A DNA stretch of 64,000 bases from Pseudomonadota bacterium (GTDB lineage Bacteria; Pseudomonadota; Alphaproteobacteria; Rs-D84), in contig JAEXCU010000013.1 of the NCBI GenBank assembly GCA_023402015.1, forward strand, positions 1-64,000, read 5' to 3'. The notes under the pieces are model-generated. The model made no database searches and was not told where the DNA came from. It saw nothing but the letters and a program-made list of their open reading frames with translations. The position numbers were made by a program, and so were the translations under genes. Shown piece by piece: positions 1-7,680 of the stretch (positions are counted from its first letter, which is position 1; the number at the start of each line of letters is the position of its first letter).

Positions 1-2481
1 ACACTGCATACACCAATCATTGCGCGTATTAATGGCAAAACATATAAAACAACCGCCGGTCGTATGATTTTGGTCGAACTGTTGCCAAAGTGCGACAACA
101 TGCCGTTTGATTTGGTTAACAAAGTTATGCCGAAAAAAGAAATCAAAGGATTGTTGGCCACGACATACGAACGCTGTGGCGACAAAGAAACGATTCTTTT
201 GGCCGACGCATTAAAGAACACCGGTTTTGAACAGGCGGCACGCAGTGGTATTTCCATTGGATTTGACGACATTGTTATTCCCGAAGAAAAACAATCCATG
301 ATTGCCGCGGCAGAAAAAGCGGCCGAAGAAATCGAAGAACAATATCAAAACGGTTTGCTGTCTGGTGGTGAACGCCATAATAAACTGATTGACCTGTGGC
401 AGAAAACCACAGATAAATTGGGTGATTTGGCGTATGCGGCCCTGGGTAAAACCGAAGGCGACAATTGGAATTCTGTTTTGATGATGGCGTTGTCTGGTGC
501 CCGTGGTTCCAAAGGCCAGATTCAGCAGTTGGCCGGTATGCGTGGTATGATGCAGAAACCTGACGGTTCTATTATCGAAGTTCCAATTATTTCGAACTTT
601 AAAGAAGGTTTGACCATGTCGGAATACTTTACGTCCACCCACGGTGCGCGTAAGGGTATGTCGGATACGGCGTTGAAAACGGCCGAAGCCGGATATTTGA
701 CCCGTCGTTTGGTTGAATTGGCCCAGAATACCGTTATTACCGAACATGACTGCGGTACCAACGAGTGCATCACAGCCAAACCTGTGTACCAGGGATCATC
801 TTTGTCGGTTGCGCTGGGGGATGTTGTTTTGGGACGCACGGCGGCGCATGATGTTATTCATCCGATTACCAAAGAAGTTATTGTTCCAGCCGGCGAACTG
901 ATTACTAAATCTATTGCAAAACAGATTAATGAATCCGGTTTGCCATCTGTTGATGTTCGCAGCGTTTTGACATGTTGCAGCGACGGATTGTGCGCAAAAT
1001 GCTATGGTATGGATTTGTCGCGTAATGCACTGGTCCATGTTGGCGAAGCGGTCGGCGTTATCGCAGGTCAATCCATTGGTGAACCCGGTACCCAGTTAAC
1101 GTTGCGTACGTTCCACATTGGTGGTATTGCCGCCGGTGGTGCAGAAAGCCACTTTATAGAAGTGCCTGTTTCCGGTACCGTTAAACTGACAGGCGTTAAT
1201 ACAATCAGAAATTCTGCCGGACGTATTGTTGTACTGTCGCGCAATGGTGAAATTTCCATTGTTGATGACAAAGGCGCAAAACTGTTTACGGCGAACCTGC
1301 CGTATGCGGCGATGTTGATTGTCAATGACGGCGACAAAGTTGAAAAAGGTGCCAAGATTGCAGAATGGGATCCGTATTCCAATACAATTATCGCGGAAAA
1401 AGACGGTATCGTTCAATTTAACGACCTGATTGAAAACGTTTCTTATCAGGAAGAAGTTGACGCAATGACCGGCATCGTATCGCGCAAAGTTATAAATTGG
1501 AAAACAAATACCAAAAAGGCACTGAAACCTGCGATTACATTGGTTGACGAACGGGGTGAAATTGTTTCCCTGGGCGGCAAGAAAATTGCGGAATATCTGT
1601 TGCCGATGTATTCGGTATTGAACGTTGCAAATGGCGGCACAGTTTCTGCCGGCGACGTTTTGGCCAGAATTCCGGTTCAGACAAAACGTACCAGCGATAT
1701 TACCGGCGGTCTGCCACGTGTTGAAGCATTGTTGGAAGTTCGCCGTCCTGCAAATCCGTCTTTGTTGGCGGAAATTGATGGAACAATTGAACTGGAAGAT
1801 GCCAAGTCCAAGATTATCATTCGCATTGATCCCGAAGATGGCACGGCGCCGGTTGAATACGCAGTGCCCAAGGGAACCAATCTGTTGGTGCGCAGCGGTG
1901 ATACCGTACGCAAAGCCGATAAATTGGTTGACGGTGATCCGGTTCCACAGGATATTCTGCGTATCCTGGGCCAGAAAGCGTTGGCAACATTTATGGTTGA
2001 ACAGATTCAACAGGTTTACCGTTTGCAGGGCGTGGTAATCAATGACAAACACATCGAAATTCTGATACGTGAAATGACACGCCGCGTGGAAATCACAAAT
2101 CCGGGCGACACAGGTTTCTTGATGGGCCAGGTTGTTGACCGCGTTGATTTCGAGGAAGAAAATGCACGCGTCGCGCGCGACGGTGGCAAAGCCGCCGAGG
2201 CATCACAGGTCTTGGTTGGTCTGACCCGCGCATCGTTGACATCACGTTCATTTATTTCCAATGCATCGTTCCAACAGACGACGAAAGTATTGGTTGATGC
2301 GGCAATTTCCGGTGCAACGGATAAATTGGTCGGTATCAATGAAAACTTGATTGTTGGTCGTTTGATTCCAATTGGAACCGGCGCATATGTACGCCGCGTT
2401 CGTGAAATCGCCAAGGAAGAAGAAAAGGCTGAAAAATTGGCCCGCGAAGGAAATGTTCAGCAGCAATTGTTGAATATATAA
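1..2481 (+). CDS. rpoC: RNA polymerase beta' subunit, C-terminal part (5' end outside window)
   Basis: Catalytic largest subunit of RNA polymerase; about 826 C-terminal residues are present and the frame is open from base 1, so the gene starts before the window and the NADFDGD magnesium loop is not visible. The zinc-site cysteines are seen in HDCGTN (about 747-764) and in CCSDGLCAKC (about 970-1000). The highly conserved GEPGTQLTLRTFHIGG segment of the bridge helix/trigger loop region lies near 1078-1125. The tail has the usual RpoC C-terminal elements (VSAGD, QVYRLQGV, SFISNASFQQTT). The next gene is not rpsL, so the common str-operon junction is broken here. Confidence 0.98.
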   Translation, partial: TLHTPIIARINGKTYKTTAGRMILVELLPKCDNMPFDLVNKVMPKKEIKGLLATTYERCGDKETILLADALKNTGFEQAARSGISIGFDDIVIPEEKQSMIAAAEKAAEEIEEQYQNGLLSGGERHNKLIDLWQKTTDKLGDLAYAALGKTEGDNWNSVLMMALSGARGSKGQIQQLAGMRGMMQKPDGSIIEVPIISNFKEGLTMSEYFTSTHGARKGMSDTALKTAEAGYLTRRLVELAQNTVITEHDCGTNECITAKPVYQGSSLSVALGDVVLGRTAAHDVIHPITKEVIVPAGELITKSIAKQINESGLPSVDVRSVLTCCSDGLCAKCYGMDLSRNALVHVGEAVGVIAGQSIGEPGTQLTLRTFHIGGIAAGGAESHFIEVPVSGTVKLTGVNTIRNSAGRIVVLSRNGEISIVDDKGAKLFTANLPYAAMLIVNDGDKVEKGAKIAEWDPYSNTIIAEKDGIVQFNDLIENVSYQEEVDAMTGIVSRKVINWKTNTKKALKPAITLVDERGEIVSLGGKKIAEYLLPMYSVLNVANGGTVSAGDVLARIPVQTKRTSDITGGLPRVEALLEVRRPANPSLLAEIDGTIELEDAKSKIIIRIDPEDGTAPVEYAVPKGTNLLVRSGDTVRKADKLVDGDPVPQDILRILGQKALATFMVEQIQQVYRLQGVVINDKHIEILIREMTRRVEITNPGDTGFLMGQVVDRVDFEEENARVARDGGKAAEASQVLVGLTRASLTSRSFISNASFQQTTKVLVDAAISGATDKLVGINENLIVGRLIPIGTGAYVRRVREIAKEEEKAEKLAREGNVQQQLLNI

Positions 2482-2497
2482 TTCACCAAAAACAATA

Positions 2498-2531
2498 CGC
2501 CCGAATGCCGTTTTACACGCACATTCGGGCG
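2498..2531 (+). terminator. Hairpin after rpoC, terminator-like but without a T-tract
   Basis: A perfect 10-bp stem (2498-2507 with 2522-2531) lies 17 bases after the rpoC stop. No run of T follows, so it may be a mRNA-stabilising hairpin rather than an intrinsic terminator. Confidence 0.5.
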
Positions 2532-2541
2532 CAGGCATATA

Positions 2542-2940
2542 ATGAAAGAAATACCGGCAATTTTTTGTGATATAGACGGCGTGGTCAGTAAAAAGTTCGC
2601 GGTTGCGAACTATGACCGTTTCGGTGAACCAAATGAAAACATGATACGCGTGCTGGAAACATTGGGACGCGATTTTACGATTGTTTTCATAACGGGGCGC
2701 TGGGCCATGGGCCAGGAAAAGGTTGATGCGCACATTAACAACCTGTTGCCAAATATCAAAAAACGCGTATTTTGCAAACCCCATGATTATCCGGGCACAA
2801 CCGCGGAATATAAACTGGCGACGATTGTTGCGCTGGAACAACAGGGATATAAATTCTATATGGGATTGGATGACCACAGTGCGGTAATCGGACTGATGCA
2901 CAATCACGGCATGTTTGTCGCCCAGGTAATTTCGGATTAA
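2542..2940 (+). CDS. HAD-superfamily phosphatase, polynucleotide kinase-phosphatase-like
   Basis: 132 residues. The HAD motif I DIDG is at residues 10-13 (nucleophile Asp10), motif II is Thr51 in ITGRW, a conserved Lys follows at about residue 94, and motif IV is the DDHS pair near residue 114. This compact, cap-less layout resembles stand-alone 3'-phosphatase-type HAD domains of the polynucleotide kinase group, but the substrate cannot be read from sequence. It lies 60 bases after rpoC on the same strand and just before rpmF. No strong ribosome site is visible; the start chosen is the first ATG after the hairpin. Confidence 0.8.
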   Translation: MKEIPAIFCDIDGVVSKKFAVANYDRFGEPNENMIRVLETLGRDFTIVFITGRWAMGQEKVDAHINNLLPNIKKRVFCKPHDYPGTTAEYKLATIVALEQQGYKFYMGLDDHSAVIGLMHNHGMFVAQVISD

Positions 2941-3004
2941 AGTTTTCCTTGCAAAACAATAAGAATTTAATAAAATATCAAACTGTAAATAAAAGGATAG
3001 TAAA

Positions 3005-3154
3005 ATGGCAACGCCAAAAAGTAAAACCAGTAAAGCACGTACAGCACAGCGTCGCTCTCATGATGCTTTGTCAATTATGCCATGCAGTGTTTGCAAAACC
3101 TGTGGCGAAAAAAAGCGTCCGCATCATGTTTGCCCGGCATGTGGTGCAAAATAA
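3005..3154 (+). CDS. rpmF: 50S ribosomal protein L32
   Basis: 49 residues, short enough to be missed by usual length cut-offs. It starts MATPKSKTSKARTAQRR, a typical basic L32 N-terminus, followed by a four-cysteine zinc ribbon with pairs CKTC (30-33) and CPAC (43-46) separated by the expected GEKKRPHHV linker. An AAAGGA-type ribosome site is about 8 bases upstream. It is followed by plsX, the rpmF-plsX order found across bacteria that couples a ribosomal protein with phospholipid synthesis, although here a terminator-like hairpin separates the two. Confidence 0.95.
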   Translation: MATPKSKTSKARTAQRRSHDALSIMPCSVCKTCGEKKRPHHVCPACGAK

Positions 3155-3172
3155 TAAAATTTAAAATATAAT

Positions 3173-3208
3173 GGCAGAAGGCGCATTTTGTGCCTTTCTG
3201 CTTTTTTA
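3173..3208 (+). terminator. Intrinsic terminator after rpmF
   Basis: A 9-10 bp stem with a small bulge (from 3174 to 3202) is followed by six T residues; it ends only 8 bases before the plsX start, so it probably allows partial read-through. Confidence 0.7.
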
Positions 3209-3215
3209 ATGTATT

Positions 3216-4280
3216 ATGACCACAGATAAAAAAATTATTTCAATGGATGCAATGGGCGGCGACAAAGGTCCGAACGCTGTATTGGGTGGAATGAATCAAT
3301 TCCTGTACCAAGATGGCGAGGACAAGGTTTTTTTCCGCCTGTTTGGTGATGAAAAAATCCTGCAAAAATTGCTGGCTAAATACCCACGTGTTGCCCGCAA
3401 TTGCCAGGTTATTCATGCCCCCGGCATGATTCGCGGTACCGACAAAGTTCGCGAAGTTATTCGTCATGCCCAGGATACGTCCATGTATATGGCAATCAAG
3501 GATGTCCGCGAAGGAAATTCATCCGCAATCGTCAGTGCGGGTAATACCGGCATACTGATGTCTTTGTCAAAATTGGCCCTGAAAACGGTTGATGGGATTT
3601 CGCGTCCGGCGATTACAACAATGTTGCCGTCCGGTGGCGGGGATTCGCGCGTAGTTGTGCTGGATTTGGGTGCAAACGTTCAATGCGACGAAGAAAACCT
3701 GTTTGACTTTGCAATTTTGGGCAGTGTTTATGCCGAAGTAATCGGCAAAATGCCAAAACCAAAATTGGGTGTGTTAAACATTGGCGAAGAAGATACCAAG
3801 GGCAACGAAACACTGCAACGCCTGAACAAGGTATTGTCCGCGCACAAAGACCAATTGCCGTATGAATACATTGGTTTCGTAGAAGGTAATGATATCGGTG
3901 CCGGACGCGTCCAGGTTGTCGTTACAGACGGTTTTACAGGCAATATTGTTTTAAAAACGGTTGAAGGTACCGCCAAACTGATAAAACGCGTGTTGGTTGA
4001 TAATTTGAAGAAATCCGTACTGGCAATTATTGGCGCGTTTTTCTTGGTGCATGTGTTTAAACGTTTAAAGCACAAAATTGACCCGCGTTCTTATGCCGGG
4101 GCAACATTTTTGGGACTGAAAGGATTTGCGGTTAAAACCCATGGCAACAGTGATGCATTGGCATTTGCAAATGCAATCAGATATGCATTGGCACTAAGCA
4201 GTGCAAACCTGAACGATGTGATAGAGGCCAGAACCCACAGCGTCGCAGAAATTCGCCAAGAATTAAAGCAAGACGTGTAA
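3216..4280 (+). CDS. plsX: Phosphate acyltransferase PlsX
   Basis: 354 residues. PlsX converts acyl-ACP to acyl-phosphate, the donor for the first acyl transfer of phospholipid synthesis, and works at the inner face of the membrane. The N-terminal MDAMGGDKGP (residues 10-19) and the internal SAGNTGILM and TDGFTGNIVLK motifs are characteristic. In most alphaproteobacteria plsX is directly followed by fabH and ihfA; here it is followed by a terminator and an unrelated convergent gene, and fabH-ihfA lie near 22-23 kb. Confidence 0.97.
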   Translation: MTTDKKIISMDAMGGDKGPNAVLGGMNQFLYQDGEDKVFFRLFGDEKILQKLLAKYPRVARNCQVIHAPGMIRGTDKVREVIRHAQDTSMYMAIKDVREGNSSAIVSAGNTGILMSLSKLALKTVDGISRPAITTMLPSGGGDSRVVVLDLGANVQCDEENLFDFAILGSVYAEVIGKMPKPKLGVLNIGEEDTKGNETLQRLNKVLSAHKDQLPYEYIGFVEGNDIGAGRVQVVVTDGFTGNIVLKTVEGTAKLIKRVLVDNLKKSVLAIIGAFFLVHVFKRLKHKIDPRSYAGATFLGLKGFAVKTHGNSDALAFANAIRYALALSSANLNDVIEARTHSVAEIRQELKQDV

Positions 4281-4294
4281 TAAAAAATATAACG

Positions 4295-4323
4295 AAAACC
4301 CCGGTAAATGCCGGGGTTTTTAT
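4295..4323 (+). terminator. Intrinsic terminator after plsX
   Basis: A 10-bp perfect stem (4295-4304 with 4311-4320) with a 6-base loop has flanking A and T runs, so it can work for plsX and for the convergent gene. Confidence 0.9.
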
Positions 4324-4366
4324 TTACCAATTGATATATACATAATCCAACGGTTTTATTGCAATA

Positions 4367-4846
4367 TTAATCTGTCAGGTTTGAAAAAATCGCAGATATA
4401 AATTCCTGATATCTTTGTCCATTGTTTTTATCAGAAATCGTACTGGCGCACATATATGCGCAATATTTTGAACATACATCGGCCGGTACCATTCCGGCGA
4501 CATAACATGAACTGTCTGTACAACTGCCCGGTGCAACCCAACGGGATACAACCGGCGACACGATTTTACATTTACAGTTTTTGTTTGATTCAGTTGTGGC
4601 GCTGAATGCGACACTGGTTGCACTGGAACCGACTGTGGTTCCGCCGGTACTGCTGCAAACAGCGACGCCGCTGACCGCAATGCCGCCACAGGTTGCGGAC
4701 CAGTTTGCCTTGTTCAGATACGACGATGCACTGGACGTGCATGTCGTGGATGAAGACAGTTTAACGCATTTTGTTGCGGGTAAAGCAGGCCGTGGGCCCA
4801 TAATTGCACAAATACATACGGCGCCAATTGTTAAGATTTTTTTCAT
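4367..4846 (-). CDS. Exported cysteine-rich protein
   Basis: 159 residues from the ATG at 4846, chosen because it begins a clean signal peptide (MKKILTIGAVCICAIMG, cleavage near LPA) and has AGGGAACAG upstream; a longer reading to 5005 would put non-signal sequence in front. The mature part is rich in Cys, Ser and Thr with pairs CKC and SSC and a VVSRWV core. I recognise no named domain. It lies directly downstream of the structured RNA/terminator unit at 4896-5110 on the same strand and may be controlled by it. Probable location is periplasm or surface; function unknown. Confidence 0.7.
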   Translation of the reverse strand: MKKILTIGAVCICAIMGPRPALPATKCVKLSSSTTCTSSASSYLNKANWSATCGGIAVSGVAVCSSTGGTTVGSSATSVAFSATTESNKNCKCKIVSPVVSRWVAPGSCTDSSCYVAGMVPADVCSKYCAYMCASTISDKNNGQRYQEFISAIFSNLTD

Positions 4847-4895
4847 TTTCTGTTCCCTTTTGTTAAATTCCGCTGTGCCGGGGTGGGGCGGAATA

Positions 4896-5110
4896 ATTAA
4901 AAAACCACCAAAACTTGGTGGTCGGGAAGTTAGAAAAATCATAAATTGGAATGATCCTGTCAGCCTTTGGTTAAACCTGTTGTATAACTGACAGCTTCCC
5001 GACAAATATGTCGGGCAAAGCCAGGCATGCGCCCGGTGCGGAAAATGGCATCTTGTGCCACCAATTTATGGGATTTTCTACGTCCCGAACCCACATCCGT
5101 TGTGAATTCA
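4896..5110 (-). ncRNA. Candidate structured RNA or attenuator leader with own promoter and terminator
   Basis: Read on the minus strand, this roughly 215-base unit has a promoter (5117-5145), a long closing stem in three blocks (5083-5087/4923-4927, 5074-5080/4931-4937, 5061-5069/4941-4949), inner hairpins (one with stem TGGCA, one with CCCGAC/GTCGGG, one with CTGTCAG/CTGACAG) and an intrinsic terminator (4904-4922 plus six U). The 9-mer at 4921-4929 can also pair with 4994-5002, which competes with both the closing stem and the CCCGAC hairpin. I see no match to tmRNA, SRP RNA, RNase P RNA or a riboswitch family I know. It is either a free sRNA or a leader of the gene at 4367-4846. Confidence 0.6.
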
Positions 5111-5116
5111 TTATTC

Positions 5117-5145
5117 AGTATAATTTATGACTGCATTAAAAACAA
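5117..5145 (-). promoter_or_regulatory. Sigma-70-like promoter for the structured RNA
   Basis: On the minus strand TTGTTT (5140-5145) and TATACT (5117-5122) are separated by 17 bases, predicting a start near 5110, just upstream of the closing stem. Confidence 0.55.
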
Positions 5146-5188
5146 GAATTTAAATTATAAATAAGATACAAAAAGGCACAATCTAGGG

Positions 5189-5217
5189 TTGAATTCATAA
5201 TTAAAATCAGGCATAAT
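5189..5217 (+). promoter_or_regulatory. Promoter candidate for the HTH gene
   Basis: TTGAAT (5189-5194) and CATAAT (5212-5217) have 17-base spacing, about 60 bases before the start codon. Confidence 0.45.
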
Positions 5218-5275
5218 GCGAAAATGACGGGAGTAAACAGGAAAAAAGTCCGATTTATAATAAAAGGAGAGATTA

Positions 5276-5533
5276 ATGAATCATCAACAAATATGGCAGG
5301 CAATTGAAAAGTTTGCGCGGGCAAATAACATGTCTTGTTCCGGGTTGGCTCGCCTGGGTGGGTTGGACCCGACGACATTTAATAAAAGTAAACGTTGGAC
5401 CAAAGACGGAAAACCACGATGGCCATCCACACACAGTTTGGCAAAAATTTTGGAATGCACCGGCAGAAATATCAAAGATTTCGTCGCATTTCTGGAACGT
5501 GATCGTGCGCCGGAAATTTGGGAAGACAGATAA
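5276..5533 (+). CDS. Helix-turn-helix protein resembling the N-terminal half of S24-type repressors
   Basis: 85 residues with a strong ribosome site (AAAGGAGAG). The sequence contains the LARLGGLDPTTFNKSKR helix-turn-helix typical of alphaproteobacterial C2/LexA-like repressors, followed by WPSTHSLAKILECTG. In those repressors an S24 autoprotease domain follows; here the protein stops after residue 85 and the next 100 bases hold no continuation of that domain. It may be a natural HTH-only regulator or a truncated one. Its DNA target is unknown. Confidence 0.75.
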   Translation: MNHQQIWQAIEKFARANNMSCSGLARLGGLDPTTFNKSKRWTKDGKPRWPSTHSLAKILECTGRNIKDFVAFLERDRAPEIWEDR

Positions 5534-5648
5534 TAAAATCAAATGAAAAAACAAGAACCGCCGATGATTTCTCGTCGGCGGTCGCTCCCTTCCTTCTGGT
5601 TGCCCAGAAACTGATTATGCCCTGATTACCGCGCATGGCACGGGGGCA

Positions 5649-5984
5649 TTAGGCTGCTTTGGCGATTTTTTGTGTTGCATCGCCCTGGTCGGCATCCATA
5701 ATCTTTTTTGCCTCAGCAAAGACCATTTCCTTGACACGCAGTGCCAGGTTTTTGGTATCCATGCTTTCTGCGGCAATGTCAAAATTGTCGGTGCGGATTT
5801 GCAATGAAACGTATGCGCCAACCAATGATGTGCGCGGCAAATCCTCTATGGAACGCGGCGCGTTATTGCGGCCAATTTGTAATTCGTCGGACAACGATAC
5901 AATCTGGCGATCTTCGTTAACCCAAACGGTTGTTGTTAAAACTTTGTTCAGGGCAATCATAATTTCCTTAATATTTTTTGGCAT
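5649..5984 (-). CDS. Hypothetical protein
   Basis: 111 residues, soluble, no signal peptide or membrane segment. Start at 5984 is supported by a perfect AAGGAGG nine bases upstream. It is mostly charged, with a predicted helical C-terminal half (LRVKEMVFAEAKKIMDAD). I do not recognise the family. It is convergent with the HTH gene and divergent from mraZ across a 381-base gap. Confidence 0.6.
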   Translation of the reverse strand: MPKNIKEIMIALNKVLTTTVWVNEDRQIVSLSDELQIGRNNAPRSIEDLPRTSLVGAYVSLQIRTDNFDIAAESMDTKNLALRVKEMVFAEAKKIMDADQGDATQKIAKAA

Positions 5985-6365
5985 GCGCGGTTCCCTCCTT
6001 GTTGGGTTTTTTAAGAAAAATTGTTCAGATTTTTGTATTTACATGCTGTATTTACAATTTACTGACTTCGTTTTTCTGGTTTTGTTTTGTTTGTCCCAGA
6101 AATCCGGTTTTTGCTTGGTTTTCTGGACTTTTTTATTCTTTTCCCCTTGTCTATACAATCATCTTAGAACAAAAACGAATCGCAGGTCAAGTGGAAAATA
6201 TAAATATTTGCATTTTATTTTAAAATAATTACTTTTTACTTATCAGACCATAAAATACCATAAATTAATTATAAATTGTCATTGACAACCAAAATATTGC
6301 GTGCTAAATTGCCTGTGAAGTCGGAAAGGGAAACGGGCAGATGCCCATAAAGCAAAGACCACAAA
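5985..6365. other. 381-bp intergenic region between a hypothetical gene and mraZ
   Basis: A very T-rich stretch (6000-6160) followed by an A/T-rich stretch. The only function I can assign is the mraZ promoter at 6282-6310. The hydrophobic reading frame on the plus strand here has no ribosome site and looks like a by-product of poly-T. Confidence 0.5.
6282..6310 (+). promoter_or_regulatory. mraZ promoter
   Basis: Consensus TTGACA (6282-6287), 17-base spacer, TAAATT (6305-6310). The transcribed leader contains G-rich short repeats (TCGGAAAGGGAAACGGG) where MraZ autoregulatory boxes would be expected, although these are not the standard TGGGN set. Confidence 0.65.
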
Positions 6366-6815
6366 ATGTCATTGTTTCTCTCATCTTATGAAAATCGTTT
6401 GGATACCAAAGGGCGTATTTCTGTGCCTGCCTCTTTCCGGTCTTCGGTTTCATCTGAACAATTTCCCGGTGTTGTTTTATATCGTTCTTTTACAAATAAT
6501 TGTATCGAAGGGTTATCTATGTCCCGCATGGAACAATTGGCCGCCGCAACCGATAAAATGGGCGTATTTGACAGTGAATTGGACGATTTAACGGCAATGC
6601 TGTTTGCAGATGCGCGTCCGTTGGCATTTGATTGCACGGGGCGTATTATTATTCCGGCGGATTTATTAAAACATGCCGGCATCACAGATACCGCGATTTT
6701 TGTTGGTCGTGGCAACAGTTTCCAAATCTGGAATCCGGCGGCTTTCCGCGCGGCCCAGGAAAAATCCCTGGCAAATTTGCGGGGGTGCCGTCCGAACCTG
6801 AAAATCGGCGAATAA
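6366..6815 (+). CDS. mraZ: Transcriptional regulator MraZ
   Basis: 149 residues with two SpoVT/AbrB-like halves: residues 5-50 (YENRLDTKGRISVPASFR) and 78-125 (ARPLAFDCTGRIIIPADL). MraZ is a DNA-binding regulator usually encoded first in the division and cell-wall cluster, ahead of rsmH and ftsL. Here it is followed at once by a terminator and an unrelated convergent gene, so it cannot act as the first gene of a dcw operon at this site. Confidence 0.95.
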   Translation: MSLFLSSYENRLDTKGRISVPASFRSSVSSEQFPGVVLYRSFTNNCIEGLSMSRMEQLAAATDKMGVFDSELDDLTAMLFADARPLAFDCTGRIIIPADLLKHAGITDTAIFVGRGNSFQIWNPAAFRAAQEKSLANLRGCRPNLKIGE

Positions 6816-6840
6816 AAAATCCCATTTATGGGATTTTTTA
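6814..6840 (+). terminator. Intrinsic terminator after mraZ
   Basis: Symmetric hairpin AAAAAATCCCAT/ATGGGATTTTTT that can work in both directions; it overlaps the mraZ stop. Confidence 0.9.
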
Positions 6841-6860
6841 TTTTATGATATGTTCGGGGT

Positions 6861-7178
6861 TCAGAACCTGGATATAACTTTGATTTTTCCAATTTTGTGC
6901 GTATTAAATGTTTCCAGTTCTTCGGCCGGAACCCATAATTCCCGATGTATTTGGGCGCCCACCTGGTGTATGGGAAAATTGTTTGCGTATTCATCGTCAA
7001 TTTCAAACATTAATGTATATCCATTTCTGTTCCACTGGCGGTTAATTTGGTCGGCATATTCCGGGGCCAGAACGGGATAAAATATTGGTTGTTCCGGTAA
7101 TCTGGGTGGAAATTTGGTAAAATCGGTCGCGGCAATCAGTTCGTATTCTTTTTGGCCGACGGGTCTGTATAAAATCAT
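6861..7178 (-). CDS. Small conserved protein annotated in relatives as ADP-ribosylation/crystallin J1 family
   Basis: 105 residues. The opening MILYRPVGQKEYELIAAT and the FPPRLPEQPIFYPVL segment match a small, widespread alphaproteobacterial/actinobacterial family that databases often label ADP-ribosylation/crystallin J1. No catalytic role has been shown that I know of. It is soluble and stands alone, convergent with mraZ. Confidence 0.7.
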   Translation of the reverse strand: MILYRPVGQKEYELIAATDFTKFPPRLPEQPIFYPVLAPEYADQINRQWNRNGYTLMFEIDDEYANNFPIHQVGAQIHRELWVPAEELETFNTHKIGKIKVISRF

Positions 7179-7240
7179 TTTTGGGCCCCTGGTGCAGAAA
7201 AATTTATATCGGGATTTGTGATTGTTGTAAAGTTTTTATC

Positions 7241-7284
7241 GTAAACGGCAAAGTTGTGGTTGGCAGCAAACCTGGTGCATCTGG
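7241..7284 (+). repeat. 44-bp inverted repeat, left copy
   Basis: 44 bases matching the reverse complement of 8266-8309 with one mismatch. Both copies are in the same codon phase relative to the peptide VNGKVVVGSKPGASG. Confidence 0.85.
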
Positions 7285-7585
7285 CGTGTATCCGGATTGC
7301 GTATGCAACGATGCAACATCGCGATATTTGGCAACGCGAAATATCTGTATAAAGTGCCCGGACGCGACAGCAAACGGTGCCACAAGTGCCGGGATATATC
7401 CAAATTGTGCATGCGCAACAAATTACAAATATAATATGGAATATAATCAATGTATTGATGCAATTTCATGCCCGGCGGAATCGGCAAACGGTGTCAAAGG
7501 CAGTGTTTATCCCAATTTTACATGTAAAACAGGTTTTAATTATCATGCAAAATCTAACCAAAGAGTGCATAGTATTCAAATTAAT

Positions 7586-7615
7586 AAAAACGCCCCCGAC
7601 ACCGGGGGCGTTTTT
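7586..7615. terminator. Bidirectional intrinsic terminator
   Basis: Stem CGCCCCC/GGGGGCG with flanking A and T runs. It lies inside the open frame of the 7226-7654 cassette. Confidence 0.8.
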
Positions 7616-7652
7616 ATCTGGTGCGGCGTCAATTTTGCCGCGGCGCAAGATT

Positions 7653-7680
7653 AAAAAATCCCGCAAATGCGGGATTTGTT
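7653..7680 (-). terminator. Terminator of the 706-aa gene
   Basis: AATCCCGC/GCGGGATT hairpin with an A-run on the plus strand, giving a U-run on the minus-strand transcript. Confidence 0.8.

Larger units (their letters stand above)
7226..7654 (+). pseudogene. Promoterless Cys-rich 3' cassette, possible alternative C-terminus for the 706-aa gene
   Basis: An open frame that lacks a credible start (the only upstream ATG at 7181 gives no signal peptide). It begins with IVNGKVVVGSKPGASG, the same peptide as residues about 498-511 of the large protein on the opposite strand, then continues into Cys-rich repeats of the form GxYPNCAC and CPAxxANG. Its reading frame runs through a terminator hairpin and stops at 7654. 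Read as a remnant it is a decayed duplicate; read with the inverted repeat it is a silent cassette that inversion would join in frame to the expressed gene. Confidence 0.6.

Noticed and set aside
1096..2052. 318-codon minus-strand frame inside rpoC
   Set aside because: Antisense shadow of a highly conserved gene; Asn/Phe/Arg-rich product with no recognisable features.
4896..5110. Identifying the structured RNA as 6S, SRP or RNase P RNA
   Set aside because: The conserved landmarks of SRP and RNase P RNA are absent and the multi-hairpin layout does not match the single long 6S hairpin.
5978..6223. Hydrophobic 81-codon plus-strand frame before mraZ
   Set aside because: It lies in a poly-T stretch, has no ribosome site, and its membrane-like composition follows from TTT/TTC codons.
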